Assembly (NCBI GenBank): GCA_024281135.1
Contig: JAMXLG010000270.1
Span: 1-22,463 of the forward strand
From: Vulcanimicrobiia bacterium
Lineage (GTDB): Bacteria > Eremiobacterota > Eremiobacteria > Baltobacterales > Baltobacteraceae
Direction of reading: 5' to 3'
DNA: 22,463 nt
Positions within the stretch are counted from its first letter, which is position 1. Each line of letters opens with the position of its first letter. The notes below the pieces were generated by a model. It made no database searches and was not told where the DNA came from. It saw only the letters and a list, made by a program, of their open reading frames with translations. The position numbers were made by a program, and so were the translations under genes. Positions 1 through 10,717 of the stretch are shown in pieces.

Positions 1-30
1 GCGGGGGTTGGGACAGGAAAGGAAACCGGG

Positions 31-1077
31 TTGATAGGACGCGGCCCCCTGCGGCTGAGCCACGTGCTCGCTGTCAGCGTCTTGACCGCCGGCTTGGTCA
101 CTGCCGGCTTCCTGACCCACCCCTCACCCGCATACGCGGGCAGCGGGGAGGTCGTTACCACCGCATCGCATGTGGTGACTTTTGATTCGCTCGGGAGCGT
201 TTCGGAGCAGCCCACGACCGCGACCACGGTCGGCCAGTTCCTATTGGAACGCGGCATCACGGTCAGCGTAAACGATTTCGTCAATCCGTCGGCGGATACA
301 CCGATCTCGGATCGCATGACGATCACGTATCGTCCCGCCGTTCCGGTTACAATTCAAACTGCAAGCGACAAACGTGTCGTGACGACAGCTGCGAGTGACG
401 TTGCAAGCGTACTCGCAGAAGAAGGCATCGTCGTATCGAAGGACGACGAAGTGAGCCCATCGCTCACAGACCCGGTTCCGCAAAACGGCACGATCAAAGT
501 CACTCACGTTACAAAATGGCTGCGCACGGAGAAACGGACGACTCCATTAACAACGCAACATCGTCTCGATTTCTCGCTCGATCCCGGCGCAACGAAAGTT
601 GTTTCGAAAGGAACGCCGGGCGTTCGTCAAGTGCTCGTTGCATTTATACAACGAGACGGCGGACACATCACGGCGCAAATCATCGAGTCGCGCATCATTC
701 GAACCGGCCACCCGCGTATTATCGCAGTTGGCGTCGGCGAATATGCGGCGTTCCAACGTTTCGCGTCACGCGGCATAGAACAAACATCGCGACTCGTTGA
801 GAGCGCGCTCGACATGGTTGCAACCGCATACACCGCATCGTGTGGCGGATGCAGCGGCATGACGGCAATCGGACGTCCCGCCGGTCACGGCATCGTCGCC
901 GTCGATCCAAGCGTGATTCCGCTTGGTACGCGCTTATTTATTCCCGGATACGGATTTGCAATCGCCGGTGATACCGGCGGCTCAATCCACGGCAATCGCA
1001 TCGATCTCGGATTTAACTCATACGCCGATGCGATCCGATTCGGCCGTCGCGAGGTGACCGTCTACCGACTGCGGTAA
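31..1077 (+). CDS. Secreted DUF348/G5/3D-domain cell-wall protein (YabE/RpfB-like)
   Basis: 348 aa. A Sec signal peptide (hydrophobic core about residues 10-30, cleavage likely after AYA at 34-36) is followed by two DUF348-like ubiquitin-fold repeats (about 40-100 and 103-150), a G5 domain (about 155-232) and a C-terminal 3D domain (about 265-348). The 3D domain carries its three signature aspartates in AVDPSVIPLGT, AGDTGG and RIDLGF; this fold is a double-psi beta-barrel related to the lytic transglycosylase MltA. The family (Bacillus YabE, actinobacterial RpfB relatives) acts on or binds peptidoglycan; cleavage here is inferred. The start is TTG at 31, with AGGAAAGG eight bases upstream. 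The frame stays open to base 1, so a longer N-terminus outside the window is possible. It precedes rsmA by 10 bp, the same order as yabE-ksgA in Bacillus (with rnmV missing) and rpfB-ksgA in Actinobacteria. Confidence 0.88.
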   Translation: MIGRGPLRLSHVLAVSVLTAGLVTAGFLTHPSPAYAGSGEVVTTASHVVTFDSLGSVSEQPTTATTVGQFLLERGITVSVNDFVNPSADTPISDRMTITYRPAVPVTIQTASDKRVVTTAASDVASVLAEEGIVVSKDDEVSPSLTDPVPQNGTIKVTHVTKWLRTEKRTTPLTTQHRLDFSLDPGATKVVSKGTPGVRQVLVAFIQRDGGHITAQIIESRIIRTGHPRIIAVGVGEYAAFQRFASRGIEQTSRLVESALDMVATAYTASCGGCSGMTAIGRPAGHGIVAVDPSVIPLGTRLFIPGYGFAIAGDTGGSIHGNRIDLGFNSYADAIRFGRREVTVYRLR

Positions 1078-1087
1078 CGAGCACTCG

Positions 1088-1933
1088 GTGGACGATCTCG
1101 AGAAGAAACATCCGCGCGCGTTACTGAGCGCGTGGGGACTACGCCCGAAAAAGAAGTTCGGGCAAAACTTCCTGATGGATAGCGGAGCCGCGCATCGTAT
1201 TGCGCGGCTCTCTCTGATTGACGCGCCGGCGCATGCACGCGTGCTGGAAATTGGCGCGGGAACCGGCGTGTTGACGCACGCGCTGCTCGATGAAGGTGCA
1301 TCGGTGACGACGATCGAGATCGACACGCAACTCGTCGACGTCCTACACTCGCGTGAAGAATTGCACGGCGCCGATATCGTGCAGGCTGACGCGATGCAAT
1401 TCGATTACGATGCGTATGCGGCACTTGGTCCTTGGTATGCGGCAGGAAATCTACCGTACAACATCGCCACGCCGCTCATCATCGAACTCGTCGAGATGGA
1501 ACGCGGACCGCAAGCTTTGACCGTGATGATTCAAAAGGACGTCGCAGACCGGCTTGCAGCAAAGCCGGGCACGGCGGCGTATGGCAGCCTTTCCATTGCC
1601 GTGCAGTACGCAATGCACGTCGAACGCGCATTCACGCTCGGCCCGCGAGCGTTCTATCCTCCTCCGAAGGTCGACTCGACCGTAGTTCGTTTGGTGCGTC
1701 GCGCCGAACCGGCAGTAGCGCCGCGCGACCTCACCCTCTTCCGGAAGGTCGTCCGCGCCGCGTTCGCGTACCGCCGCAAAACGCTCGCAAACAGCCTTGC
1801 GCTCGCGCTCGGAATCGAACGCGCTCGCATCAGCAAGGCGATTGCGGCAAGTTCGCTTTCGACGGAGTCCCGCGGTGAGCAACTCGACCTCGACGATTTC
1901 TGCCGGCTGGCCGACGAACTGGCCGGCGAATAG
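1088..1933 (+). CDS. rsmA: 16S rRNA (adenine1518/1519-N6)-dimethyltransferase
   Basis: 281 aa, the normal length for RsmA/KsgA. It dimethylates two adjacent adenines in the 3' helix 45 of 16S rRNA during late 30S maturation, using S-adenosylmethionine. Visible motifs are KKKFGQNFL at about 21-29 (family N-terminal signature), EIGAGTG at 54-60 (SAM-binding motif I), NLPYN at 121-125 (catalytic motif IV) and FYPPPKVDSTVVRL in the second half. The C-terminal helical rRNA-binding domain is present. The start is GTG at 1088, 10 bp after the preceding stop; no strong Shine-Dalgarno is visible, so translation may be coupled to the upstream gene. Its 3' end probably overlaps the CPBP gene by 59 bp. 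Confidence 0.97.
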   Translation: MDDLEKKHPRALLSAWGLRPKKKFGQNFLMDSGAAHRIARLSLIDAPAHARVLEIGAGTGVLTHALLDEGASVTTIEIDTQLVDVLHSREELHGADIVQADAMQFDYDAYAALGPWYAAGNLPYNIATPLIIELVEMERGPQALTVMIQKDVADRLAAKPGTAAYGSLSIAVQYAMHVERAFTLGPRAFYPPPKVDSTVVRLVRRAEPAVAPRDLTLFRKVVRAAFAYRRKTLANSLALALGIERARISKAIAASSLSTESRGEQLDLDDFCRLADELAGE

Positions 1934-2633
1934 TTTCCGCGGCGGCCCGACGTCGCTGTTGATTCTCGCTGCGCTCGGCGCAGCGGTGCTCGGCGGCATG
2001 ATCGGCATTGCCTACTTCTTTGTCGTGCACCGTCCGCGAACGATGGGACCCGAATTCGTCGTCGCTGCGATTTTCGTGCAATTGCTCGTCGAAGGCGCGG
2101 CGGTCGTCGTCATTCTCGCCGGACTTCCGGCCGTGTCGAAGCGATCGTTGCGCGATTTGGGGTTCTATACGCCGCGCCCATGGCAAATCGGAATCGGCAT
2201 CCTCGGTTCAATTGCGATGGTCGTCGTGGTGGAAGGTGGAGCATCGCTCATCCAGACTCTGACGCACACGAAACACGAGCAAAGCGTCGTGGAATTGTTC
2301 AAGCAGGTGATTGGAAACCGGAGCGTGATGTGGCTCTTCGCCATTTTCGCGGTTGTGCTCGCACCGTTCATGGAAGAAGTGATCTTCCGTGTCTTCATCT
2401 TCAACATCGGTTTGCGATGGGGCGGCTTTTGGCTCGGTGCGATCGTGAGCGGACTCTGTTTCGGAGCGGCGCACACAGACCTGTACGTACTCGTCCCGCT
2501 GGCACTGGGCGGCATCATTCTCTGCAGCGTGTATTACCGGACGGGCAACGCGTACGCGTCGATGATCACGCACGGACTCTTCAATGCGGTGACCGTCTTC
2601 GCGCTGATGTTTGCCCCACAACTCGCGCAATGA
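1875..2633 (+). CDS. CPBP-family intramembrane metalloprotease-like protein
   Basis: 252 aa with the GTG start chosen here. Several hydrophobic segments suggest about 6-8 membrane helices. The CPBP (Abi/Rce1-type) signatures are all visible: EEVIFR (motif EExxxR), CFGAAH (FxxxH type) and HGLFN (HxxxN). These supply the glutamate and histidines used by glutamate-type intramembrane proteases. The substrate is unknown; bacterial relatives act in bacteriocin self-immunity, protein processing or membrane homeostasis. The GTG at 1875 has GGAG seven bases upstream at 1864-1867 and lies inside the rsmA 3' end. A TTG at 1959 would avoid the overlap but removes only non-conserved residues. The reading frame extends up to 1797 as an unlikely antisense-free extension. 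Confidence 0.85.
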   Translation: MSNSTSTISAGWPTNWPANSFRGGPTSLLILAALGAAVLGGMIGIAYFFVVHRPRTMGPEFVVAAIFVQLLVEGAAVVVILAGLPAVSKRSLRDLGFYTPRPWQIGIGILGSIAMVVVVEGGASLIQTLTHTKHEQSVVELFKQVIGNRSVMWLFAIFAVVLAPFMEEVIFRVFIFNIGLRWGGFWLGAIVSGLCFGAAHTDLYVLVPLALGGIILCSVYYRTGNAYASMITHGLFNAVTVFALMFAPQLAQ

Positions 2634-2648
2634 TGAGCCGGACGTAGC

Positions 2649-3659
2649 ATGCGTCTCGCCGTCGATGCGTGGAATCTCGTCGACGACCGGCGCGGGATGG
2701 GCCGCTATGTACGGCGCGTACTCAACGACTGGCAAGACGAGCCGGATCTCGATATCACGCTCGTCGTCCGTAAGGAGACACACGTCTCACCCCTTCTAAG
2801 CGAATTTCCATATGGGGTCGAAGTTGGTGTGATCGGCCGTTTCGATGTTGCCTGGTTTCCGTGGAACGCGATGCGCTTCGACGCCGCCGGATCGCGCAGT
2901 ACGGTGCTCTTTCATGATGCCTTTGCCTTTACGCGCGCGCACCGCGATTTGATCGCGCGCTGGCGCGAGCAGGCGCCGATTCGACGGGCGATGGAACGTG
3001 CCGACGCGCGCGCGGTGAACTCGCATTGGTCTGCTACTGAACTGGCTCGCGTGTTCAAACGAGACGCTGCAGATTTCACGGTGGTACATCCCGTTCCCGA
3101 TCCGTTTTGGGTCCCCGTTGAAGTGCATCCGTCAGAGCCCTACGTGTTGGTGGTTGCCGGTCCCGAAGAACGCAAAAATATCCCAACCCTCGTCCGCGCA
3201 TTCGCACGCGCCTTCGCAGACGGCGAACGCAAGCTCGTCATCGTCGGGAACGTCAGCGCGAAGGACTCATGGTTGATCGAACGCACCGGCATTCTTCACG
3301 AGCGCGTCTCCGCCGACGACGAAACGCTGCGCAAACTTTACAGCGGCGCGCTCGCGGTTGCCATACCATCGATTGCCGAAGGCTACGGGTTCATGGCGGT
3401 CGAGGCGATGGCATGCGGAGCGCCGGTCATTGCAAGCAACGCGTCGGCCTTGCCGGAAGCGTGCGATGGTGCAGCGATTCTCGTTCCGCCGCTAGATGTT
3501 GAAGCATGGGCGTTTGCGCTCGAACGTATTATAAACGACGCTACGCTGCGCGAGACGATGCGCGAACAGTCACTGGCTCGCGCGGCACGTATCGACCGGT
3601 CGGAACCGGCGCGCCTTATGCTTGCGTTGATTCGACGATCGCTCGAAGGCGCTCGATGA
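2649..3659 (+). CDS. GT4-family glycosyltransferase (GT-B fold)
   Basis: 336 aa. The C-terminal half carries the GT4 signature: VVAGPEERKNIPTLVRAF (nucleotide-domain start) and IPSIAEGYGFMAVEAMACG, with the E-x7-E motif that binds the nucleotide-sugar donor, followed by PVIASNASALPEAC. The N-terminal domain is short and has the usual GxGRYVR-type glycine loop near residues 17-22. The acceptor and sugar cannot be told from sequence; cell-envelope polysaccharide or glycolipid synthesis is the usual role. ATG start 15 bp after the CPBP gene, so probably co-transcribed. The last 44 bp overlap, tail-to-tail, the 3' end of the opposite-strand glycosyltransferase. Confidence 0.9.
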   Translation: MRLAVDAWNLVDDRRGMGRYVRRVLNDWQDEPDLDITLVVRKETHVSPLLSEFPYGVEVGVIGRFDVAWFPWNAMRFDAAGSRSTVLFHDAFAFTRAHRDLIARWREQAPIRRAMERADARAVNSHWSATELARVFKRDAADFTVVHPVPDPFWVPVEVHPSEPYVLVVAGPEERKNIPTLVRAFARAFADGERKLVIVGNVSAKDSWLIERTGILHERVSADDETLRKLYSGALAVAIPSIAEGYGFMAVEAMACGAPVIASNASALPEACDGAAILVPPLDVEAWAFALERIINDATLRETMREQSLARAARIDRSEPARLMLALIRRSLEGAR

Positions 3660-4806
3660 ACCGCTGCGGAGAGAATTGCTCGGCGTGCGCGCGCAACTTT
3701 CGCGAGTCGTAGCGCGAGGTATCGAACGAGCGAAGTGTATTCTCGAGCGACTCTGCAGTAGGCTCGTCGAAAAATTCGCCGGTCACGCCTTCGATGACCG
3801 TTTCTTGCGCGCCGCCGCCGCGATACGCGATCGTCGGCCGGCCGGTAGACGCCGCTTCGATCGGCACGAGCCCTAAATCTTCTTCTCCGGGCAAGAGAAC
3901 GGCCCGCGCGTCACCGAGCAACTCGTTAATTCGCTCGTCGCTGACGTGTCCGAGTAGCGTCGTCGTTGTCCCTCGCGCGCGTTCGCGCAACTCACGCTCC
4001 GATGGCCCGCTGCCCGCAACCAACAGCGGAACTCCGGCGCGTTGCGCCGCGTCGATCGCAAGCTCAATCCGTTTGTACGGCAACAGACGGGAGGCGATGA
4101 AAAAATAGTCGCCGGCGCCGCTACCCAACGTAAAGCGGTCGATGTCCGCGGGTGAATGCAGCACGTCCGCGTCCCGGCCATAGTACCGGCGCACGCGTTC
4201 GGCCACCGTCTTCGAATTGGCAACGTATCGCGTCGGACGTTGCGCCGCGTGGAGATCCCAATCGACGAGCCGGTTCACCATCATTCTGGCCAGCGGATTG
4301 CGCGTCATTGCGCCGACGTAGCGGTCGTAATCGAATAAGAAGCGGCTAACCGTGTGAATGAAACAAACGTGCACCGCATCGGGCCGGATGTGGACGCCCT
4401 TCGCCCACGAGCTCGTCGAACTCACGATCAGATCGTACCGCGAGAGATCGAACGCTTCGAACGCGCGCGGATAGAGCGGCGCTAAATAGCGAAAGTTGCG
4501 GTTGGCGCCAGGAATGCGCGCAAGTGCAGAAGTGCGTACGCGCGCTCGCGGGATGAGATCGCCCACGACCGCCTCATCGTAGAGCGCCGTATATACCGGC
4601 GCATCGGGCCACGCCGCAACCATGTGCGCGAAGACGCGTTCGGCGCCTCCGCGCTGGTTGAGGTAGTCGTGAACGAGCGCGACGTTCAGGAGCTTACGGT
4701 TGTTGAGCTTGCACTGTATTATCGCGCGGGAGAACCAGCGCGATCGACGGGTTGCCGAGATACTGCCGCGCAACCCGTTGGAGATCGTTTGCATTCGTGT
4801 TCGCAA
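3616..4806 (-). CDS. GT4-family glycosyltransferase, last gene of the long minus-strand operon
   Basis: Open frame of 396 aa. Similarity to GT4 enzymes begins only near residue 40 (LNVALVHDYLNQRGGAERVF), a typical N-terminus for this family. Further motifs are SRLLPYKRIELAIDAAQRAG and LPGEEDLGLVPIEA, the E-x7-E donor-binding motif, then STGRPTIAYRGGGAQETV. The first 39 residues lie inside the preceding M16-like gene in another frame and are probably not translated. The natural start would be near 4689, where the codon is CTG; no ATG, GTG or TTG lies close by. Coordinates here use the nearest upstream ATG and may overstate the 5' end by about 115 bp. The acceptor is unknown. The enzyme is distinct from the convergent 2649-3659 glycosyltransferase. 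Confidence 0.88.
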   Translation of the reverse strand: MRTRMQTISNGLRGSISATRRSRWFSRAIIQCKLNNRKLLNVALVHDYLNQRGGAERVFAHMVAAWPDAPVYTALYDEAVVGDLIPRARVRTSALARIPGANRNFRYLAPLYPRAFEAFDLSRYDLIVSSTSSWAKGVHIRPDAVHVCFIHTVSRFLFDYDRYVGAMTRNPLARMMVNRLVDWDLHAAQRPTRYVANSKTVAERVRRYYGRDADVLHSPADIDRFTLGSGAGDYFFIASRLLPYKRIELAIDAAQRAGVPLLVAGSGPSERELRERARGTTTTLLGHVSDERINELLGDARAVLLPGEEDLGLVPIEAASTGRPTIAYRGGGAQETVIEGVTGEFFDEPTAESLENTLRSFDTSRYDSRKLRAHAEQFSPQRFIERLRAIVESTQA

Positions 4807-6001
4807 TTGCGCTCAAAGTCCGTCCGACGTAATCCGCAGATTGTCCGCTCTGACTGAAGAGCACCGCGAGCCACGCCCGCGACTCGAGACTCGTCGATTC
4901 GCTTACGAAATCACCGGCAGCCAGCGCCTTGAAATCGTCGATCGATCCTTGCAGTTTCGTTGCAGCAAGGATGCTCGCAATCGAAAGCGCGGTCGCAAAC
5001 GCGCGATTGGGATTACCGATGCTTCCGTTCACGAAGAGCGTCAGATTCGGCTCCGTACGGTCGTACTGATACATCGCACCGACGGCTCGTGACGTCGCGG
5101 TGTTCGATACGACGCCCGGAACCTGCGCGATCTCGGCGAGCGTGCGCTGCATGAACGACGAGAGCACGAGCATCGGGCCGTAATCTTTGCTGTCGATCGC
5201 CGGCGCGGGATACTGCGCGATGAGCCACGGCGCCGCGATATCGCGATGCGTAACGTATTGGTGCGTCGTGCCTTGGAGCTTCGGAAGCGACACCGAGACG
5301 GCGTTGCTGTCGCCCGCTACGAGCGTTTGCGCAAGTCCGTCGAGCGTTCCGGCCGTAAGCGCGTCGAGTCGTCCGACGGCGCTGACGAATGAACCGCCAC
5401 GGCGGTAGTACTTGGTGTAGAAGCCGCGCACGTCGGCGGGTCCGAGCTGTGCGAGCGAACCTGGAATCCCAAGTGAGGGCAACGCCGCGTTGGCGGAGGA
5501 TGCGTCCGTGCCCGCGAGCATGTCCATGCCGACTTGTAAGGCGATCTGCTGGTTCATCGCGATCTGCGTCTGTAGCGCCGCGCGGGCTGCGCTGACCGTC
5601 TTCGGATCGAACGACGGCGTTGTCATAGCGCGACGGACGAGATCGAATACCGCGGGCGCCTGTGCCGGCGTCGACTCGATTGCGAACCGGACGTCGGTTG
5701 GGTCGATCTCAAAGTGAATGCCGCCGCCGTGAGCTGCAATCGCTTCTTCGAGCGGCGTTCCGTCGACAGGTGTGCGCAAAATCGTTTGCGCGGTCAGCGC
5801 TGCCAATCCGTTCTCGGCTAAGGTTTGCCGATCGAGGCCCGCACGTACGACGATCGTGACGTGCGTGAGCGGAGCCGCATTATCTTGTTGTTCGATGACC
5901 GTCGTACCGCCGCTATTGCGAACGGTGGGTGCAGCGGCCCATGCGACCGACGGTATCGCAAAAGCGCACATCAGAGCGACGGCGGCGACGCGGAGGTTCA
6001 C
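4694..6001 (-). CDS. Secreted M16-like (pitrilysin/insulinase fold) protein B, zinc site absent
   Basis: 435 aa from a GTG start that shares GTGA with the stop of the upstream paralogue. A signal peptide (VNLRVAAVALMCAFAIPSVA, then WAAAP) predicts export. The remainder has the two-domain M16 layout: a beta-strand stretch with VTIVVRAG, then a GLA helix, GGGIHFEIDPTDVRF, and a late second half with the R/Y-containing strand. In active members the helix reads GLAHxxEH; here it is GLAALTAQ, so both histidines and the glutamate of HxxEH are missing. It is therefore unlikely to be a zinc peptidase. In known bacterial M16 pairs one subunit is inactive and completes the chamber of the other, but here the partner is also degenerate. 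The frame upstream of 6001 extends to 6115 inside the paralogue and is not preferred. Confidence 0.83.
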   Translation of the reverse strand: MNLRVAAVALMCAFAIPSVAWAAAPTVRNSGGTTVIEQQDNAAPLTHVTIVVRAGLDRQTLAENGLAALTAQTILRTPVDGTPLEEAIAAHGGGIHFEIDPTDVRFAIESTPAQAPAVFDLVRRAMTTPSFDPKTVSAARAALQTQIAMNQQIALQVGMDMLAGTDASSANAALPSLGIPGSLAQLGPADVRGFYTKYYRRGGSFVSAVGRLDALTAGTLDGLAQTLVAGDSNAVSVSLPKLQGTTHQYVTHRDIAAPWLIAQYPAPAIDSKDYGPMLVLSSFMQRTLAEIAQVPGVVSNTATSRAVGAMYQYDRTEPNLTLFVNGSIGNPNRAFATALSIASILAATKLQGSIDDFKALAAGDFVSESTSLESRAWLAVLFSQSGQSADYVGRTLSAIANTNANDLQRVARQYLGNPSIALVLPRDNTVQAQQP

Positions 6002-7286
6002 GATGCGGACTCCTTTGAAACAGGTGCCGTCAAATCGATGACGACGGGATGCGCCAGATACTGCTTCACGACTGACGCGACGTACGCGGGATCGAGATCC
6101 TTTGCGTGCTGCCAATAACTGCTGGTCGGATCGCTCGGCGCGTATGACGGATTGCCTTCAGCCGCGTACCACCCGAGGTTGTCGGCCTGTTGGACGGGGA
6201 GCTGCGTGTCGACGGCAAGATGATACATGAACGCCGCACGGGCCGCTTCGAACGTCTTTGCATCGAGCGGCGTTGCAAGAGCAGAAACGGCGCTCAGTAC
6301 CGTTTCTTTCAGCTGCGCGGGCTTGTCTCCGCCGATCGTAACGAGCATCACGCCCGGATCGTGCAGCGTAATGAATTGACCGCTCACATAATTATCGCTC
6401 TCGACCGAAATCGATTTGGTAACGGTCCCGGTTTGATCGCGGAACAAGTAGTCAGCGACGAAGTCCATTGCGGTTGCGGCGCGTTCATCGCTGATCGGCG
6501 GCCCGACCCAAGCGACGCCGACGCCCGGTACGTTCCCGGTAATATTTGCGTTTTCCGGCGCGTGCGAAAGCGTCGATTGAACCGGACCGTCGGCCGACCC
6601 CGGCGAGCCGGCGGTCACCGCGCTCATCCAGTCCTGATCGATGTTACCGGCGAGCGACATCGTCGCGTTGGCCGAGCGGAACGCGCGTTTCGCGAACGTC
6701 TTGACGTCTGAAAGCGAAATCTTCGTGATATCCGAAACGGTGTCGGGCAGCGGCGGATAGTGATTGGGTCCGGACGCGAACAGCTGTGCAAAGAGCGCGT
6801 CGTGCAACAAATCGTCGGATGAATATTTGCGCGCGACCGAAAGCACGGCCGCATCTTTCCGGGCGGTCTTGAGCGAATTGTCGTCAATGGCCGGCGCGAA
6901 ATACGCGGCGCTCATTGCGGCAATGACACGGCGTCCTGCCGTTGCCGGAACGATCGCGCTCACGCCCACGATATCGGGATACACGTTGATCGTCAGACGT
7001 CCGCCCAGGCTGCGCACCAAACCGAAGAGCGATTTTCCGCTCTCGAGCGTAGCCGTTGCAGCGGCTGTTGCCGCAATACGCGCGATGCCGGGCGAGGTAT
7101 TGTCGTAGCCGGCGCCTGGAGCGCGAAACCACACGTCGATCGCGGCCGAGGGGATCGTTTGATCGCGATAGAGGACGTAGTTCCCACCGTGCGGCAGCGA
7201 CCCGCTCGTCGGCACGTCGGCTGCCGAAACGCCGAGCGGCGCCAGCCCAATCGCTAGCGCCGCCAGGGCGTTGAGTACTCGTTGTT

Positions 7287-7290
<4 letters not shown>
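5998..7290 (-). CDS. Secreted M16-like (pitrilysin/insulinase fold) protein A, zinc site absent
   Basis: 430 aa. Signal peptide with core ALAALAIGLAPLG and likely cleavage after VSA. The M16 N-terminal pattern is recognisable: DVWFRAPGAGYDNTSPGIAR aligns with the family's VWFxAGSRxE...GxAHFxEH region, then SLGGRLTINVYPDIVGVSA. The zinc motif HxxEH is replaced by RIAAT, so neither histidine nor the catalytic glutamate is present. The start ATG shares ATGA with the ftsH stop, and its own stop shares GTGA with the next paralogue, implying coupled translation of ftsH, A and B. A periplasmic or extracytoplasmic scaffold or chaperone-like role is possible but is inference. Confidence 0.83.
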
Positions 7291-9203
<1,913 letters not shown>

Positions 9204-9252
9204 TAGTTAACCTTTGATATTGAAATCGCGAAGTGACGCGACATATTAGACT

Positions 9253-9831
9253 CTACCCTTCCTTAAAGACGGCTGGACGGAGCTGTGCCAGGTAGGGCAG
9301 GTTCCGGAACAGTTCCTGGTAGTCCAAACCGTAACCTACGACGAATTCGTCAGGACATTGTAGGCCGACATAGTCGACCGGGGTATCGGCGCGCCGCCGG
9401 TACGGCTTATCGAAGAGAACGCAGGCTCGCAAGCTTGCGGGCCTCCGCTCCTGGAGTAACGACCGGAGATACTGCAACGTGAGGCCGTTATCGATGATGT
9501 CCTCCACGATGACTACGCTGCGGCCTCCGATGGGCTCACTGACGTCTTTCAGCATCCGGACCTCACCCGACGAGCGAGTCATGTTCCCGTAGCTGGTAAC
9601 GCATATATAGTCCACAATGATCTCACTCGGCCCGTCGGGAATCGCCGCGAGGGCTCGGGCGAGGTCCGTAACGACGTAGAGCGCTCCTTTTAACACGCCG
9701 ACCAGGGTAAGTGGTTGCCCGCAATGATCCTGCGCAATCTGCGTTGCGAGGCGCCGGACGGCCGTGGCGATTTCCTCCGCCGTGAAGAGCGTCTGTTCGA
9801 TTGCTCCGTCGTACGATTGCCTGAGTCTCAC
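9253..9831 (-). CDS. hpt: Hypoxanthine phosphoribosyltransferase
   Basis: 192 aa. Purine salvage enzyme converting hypoxanthine (and often guanine) plus PRPP to the nucleotide. The PRPP-binding signature VVIVEDIIDNGLT is at 106-118, the VLKGA loop at 46-50 and the flexible SYGN loop near 80-83; DYVGLQCPDEFVVGYGLDY is the purine-base binding tail. The GTG start shares GTGA with the tilS stop. In Bacillus, HprT and TilS are co-encoded and can interact; the same arrangement is seen here. The N-terminus is a little longer than some homologues but no other start fits better. Confidence 0.96.
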   Translation of the reverse strand: MRLRQSYDGAIEQTLFTAEEIATAVRRLATQIAQDHCGQPLTLVGVLKGALYVVTDLARALAAIPDGPSEIIVDYICVTSYGNMTRSSGEVRMLKDVSEPIGGRSVVIVEDIIDNGLTLQYLRSLLQERRPASLRACVLFDKPYRRRADTPVDYVGLQCPDEFVVGYGLDYQELFRNLPYLAQLRPAVFKEG

Positions 9832-10715
9832 TCGGTCTTCCTAACCTCGATATCGCCGCCCGTTATTTCCAACTCGATACCCGTTTTCATATGAAACCGC
9901 CCGGAGTGGCCGCGCTCGAGCGCTCGCACGGCGGCTTCGACGTGCTCGAAGTCAACGTCGCGCAGCGCTTCCTCGGCATCGAGCGCAGTCCGGACCCGAC
10001 GGCGCCAAGCCGCGCGATCGCTTTGCTCGATCTCTTCGCCCACGAGTTCAGCGGTGCGTGCCACGGCGGCATCGAGGCCTGGGAAAAGCGGACGCAGCGC
10101 ATCCAGCGCCTGCCGAACGGCATTGCGGCGAATGCCGAGATCGGCATTGGTCGGATCGACGGAGTACGGTAGCGCGTGCGCGTGGCAATAGTAACGCAAG
10201 TCGTCCGCCGCTATATGCAGCAACGGACGCGCGAGGTTGATACCCGGCGCGAGTTCCCGGCGCGGACGCATCCCTGCGATACCATCCGGTCCGGTCCCTC
10301 GCAAAAGCGCGAGCATGACCGTTTCACTTTGATCCTCTTCGTGGTGCGCCGTTGCAACGACATTCGCATCGAGTTCGCGCGCGATCTGCGCTAGCGCGTC
10401 GTAGCGCGCGCTTCGCATCGACGCCTCGTCACGGCGTTCGCCGGAGAGTTGCACAACGCGAACCGGAATTCCGAACGTCGCACCGATTCGCAGGACGACA
10501 CATTCATCTTGCCACGCGGAGTCGCGCGTTCCGTGATTGACGTACGCGAGAAAGAGCTGCAACTCCATCGGATTGCGCACCGCGCACAGCACCGCAGCCA
10601 ACGCGACTGAATCTGCCCCGCCGCTGCACGCAACGAGAACCCGATCGCCCTTGCGAATGACACCATCGCGCTCGACGGCCTGCTCTATCGCCGCTTCCGG
10701 CTTAGCACCACGCAT
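9828..10715 (-). CDS. tilS: tRNA(Ile)-lysidine synthetase
   Basis: 295 aa. It attaches lysine to C34 of the CAU anticodon of tRNA-Ile so that it reads AUA codons; an ATP-pyrophosphatase reaction. The P-loop SGGADS is at 31-36 in VLVACSGGADSVALAAV; NHGTRDSAWQDE and TAHHEEDQSETVMLALLRG are further family motifs, with DPTNADLGIRRNAVR later. The protein is short: it lacks most of the C-terminal domains of E. coli TilS and resembles the compact forms found in Aquifex-type organisms. ATG start two bases after the smpB stop; its stop overlaps the hpt start. Confidence 0.95.
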   Translation of the reverse strand: MRGAKPEAAIEQAVERDGVIRKGDRVLVACSGGADSVALAAVLCAVRNPMELQLFLAYVNHGTRDSAWQDECVVLRIGATFGIPVRVVQLSGERRDEASMRSARYDALAQIARELDANVVATAHHEEDQSETVMLALLRGTGPDGIAGMRPRRELAPGINLARPLLHIAADDLRYYCHAHALPYSVDPTNADLGIRRNAVRQALDALRPLFPGLDAAVARTAELVGEEIEQSDRAAWRRRVRTALDAEEALRDVDFEHVEAAVRALERGHSGRFHMKTGIELEITGGDIEVRKTE

Positions 10716-10717
10716 AG

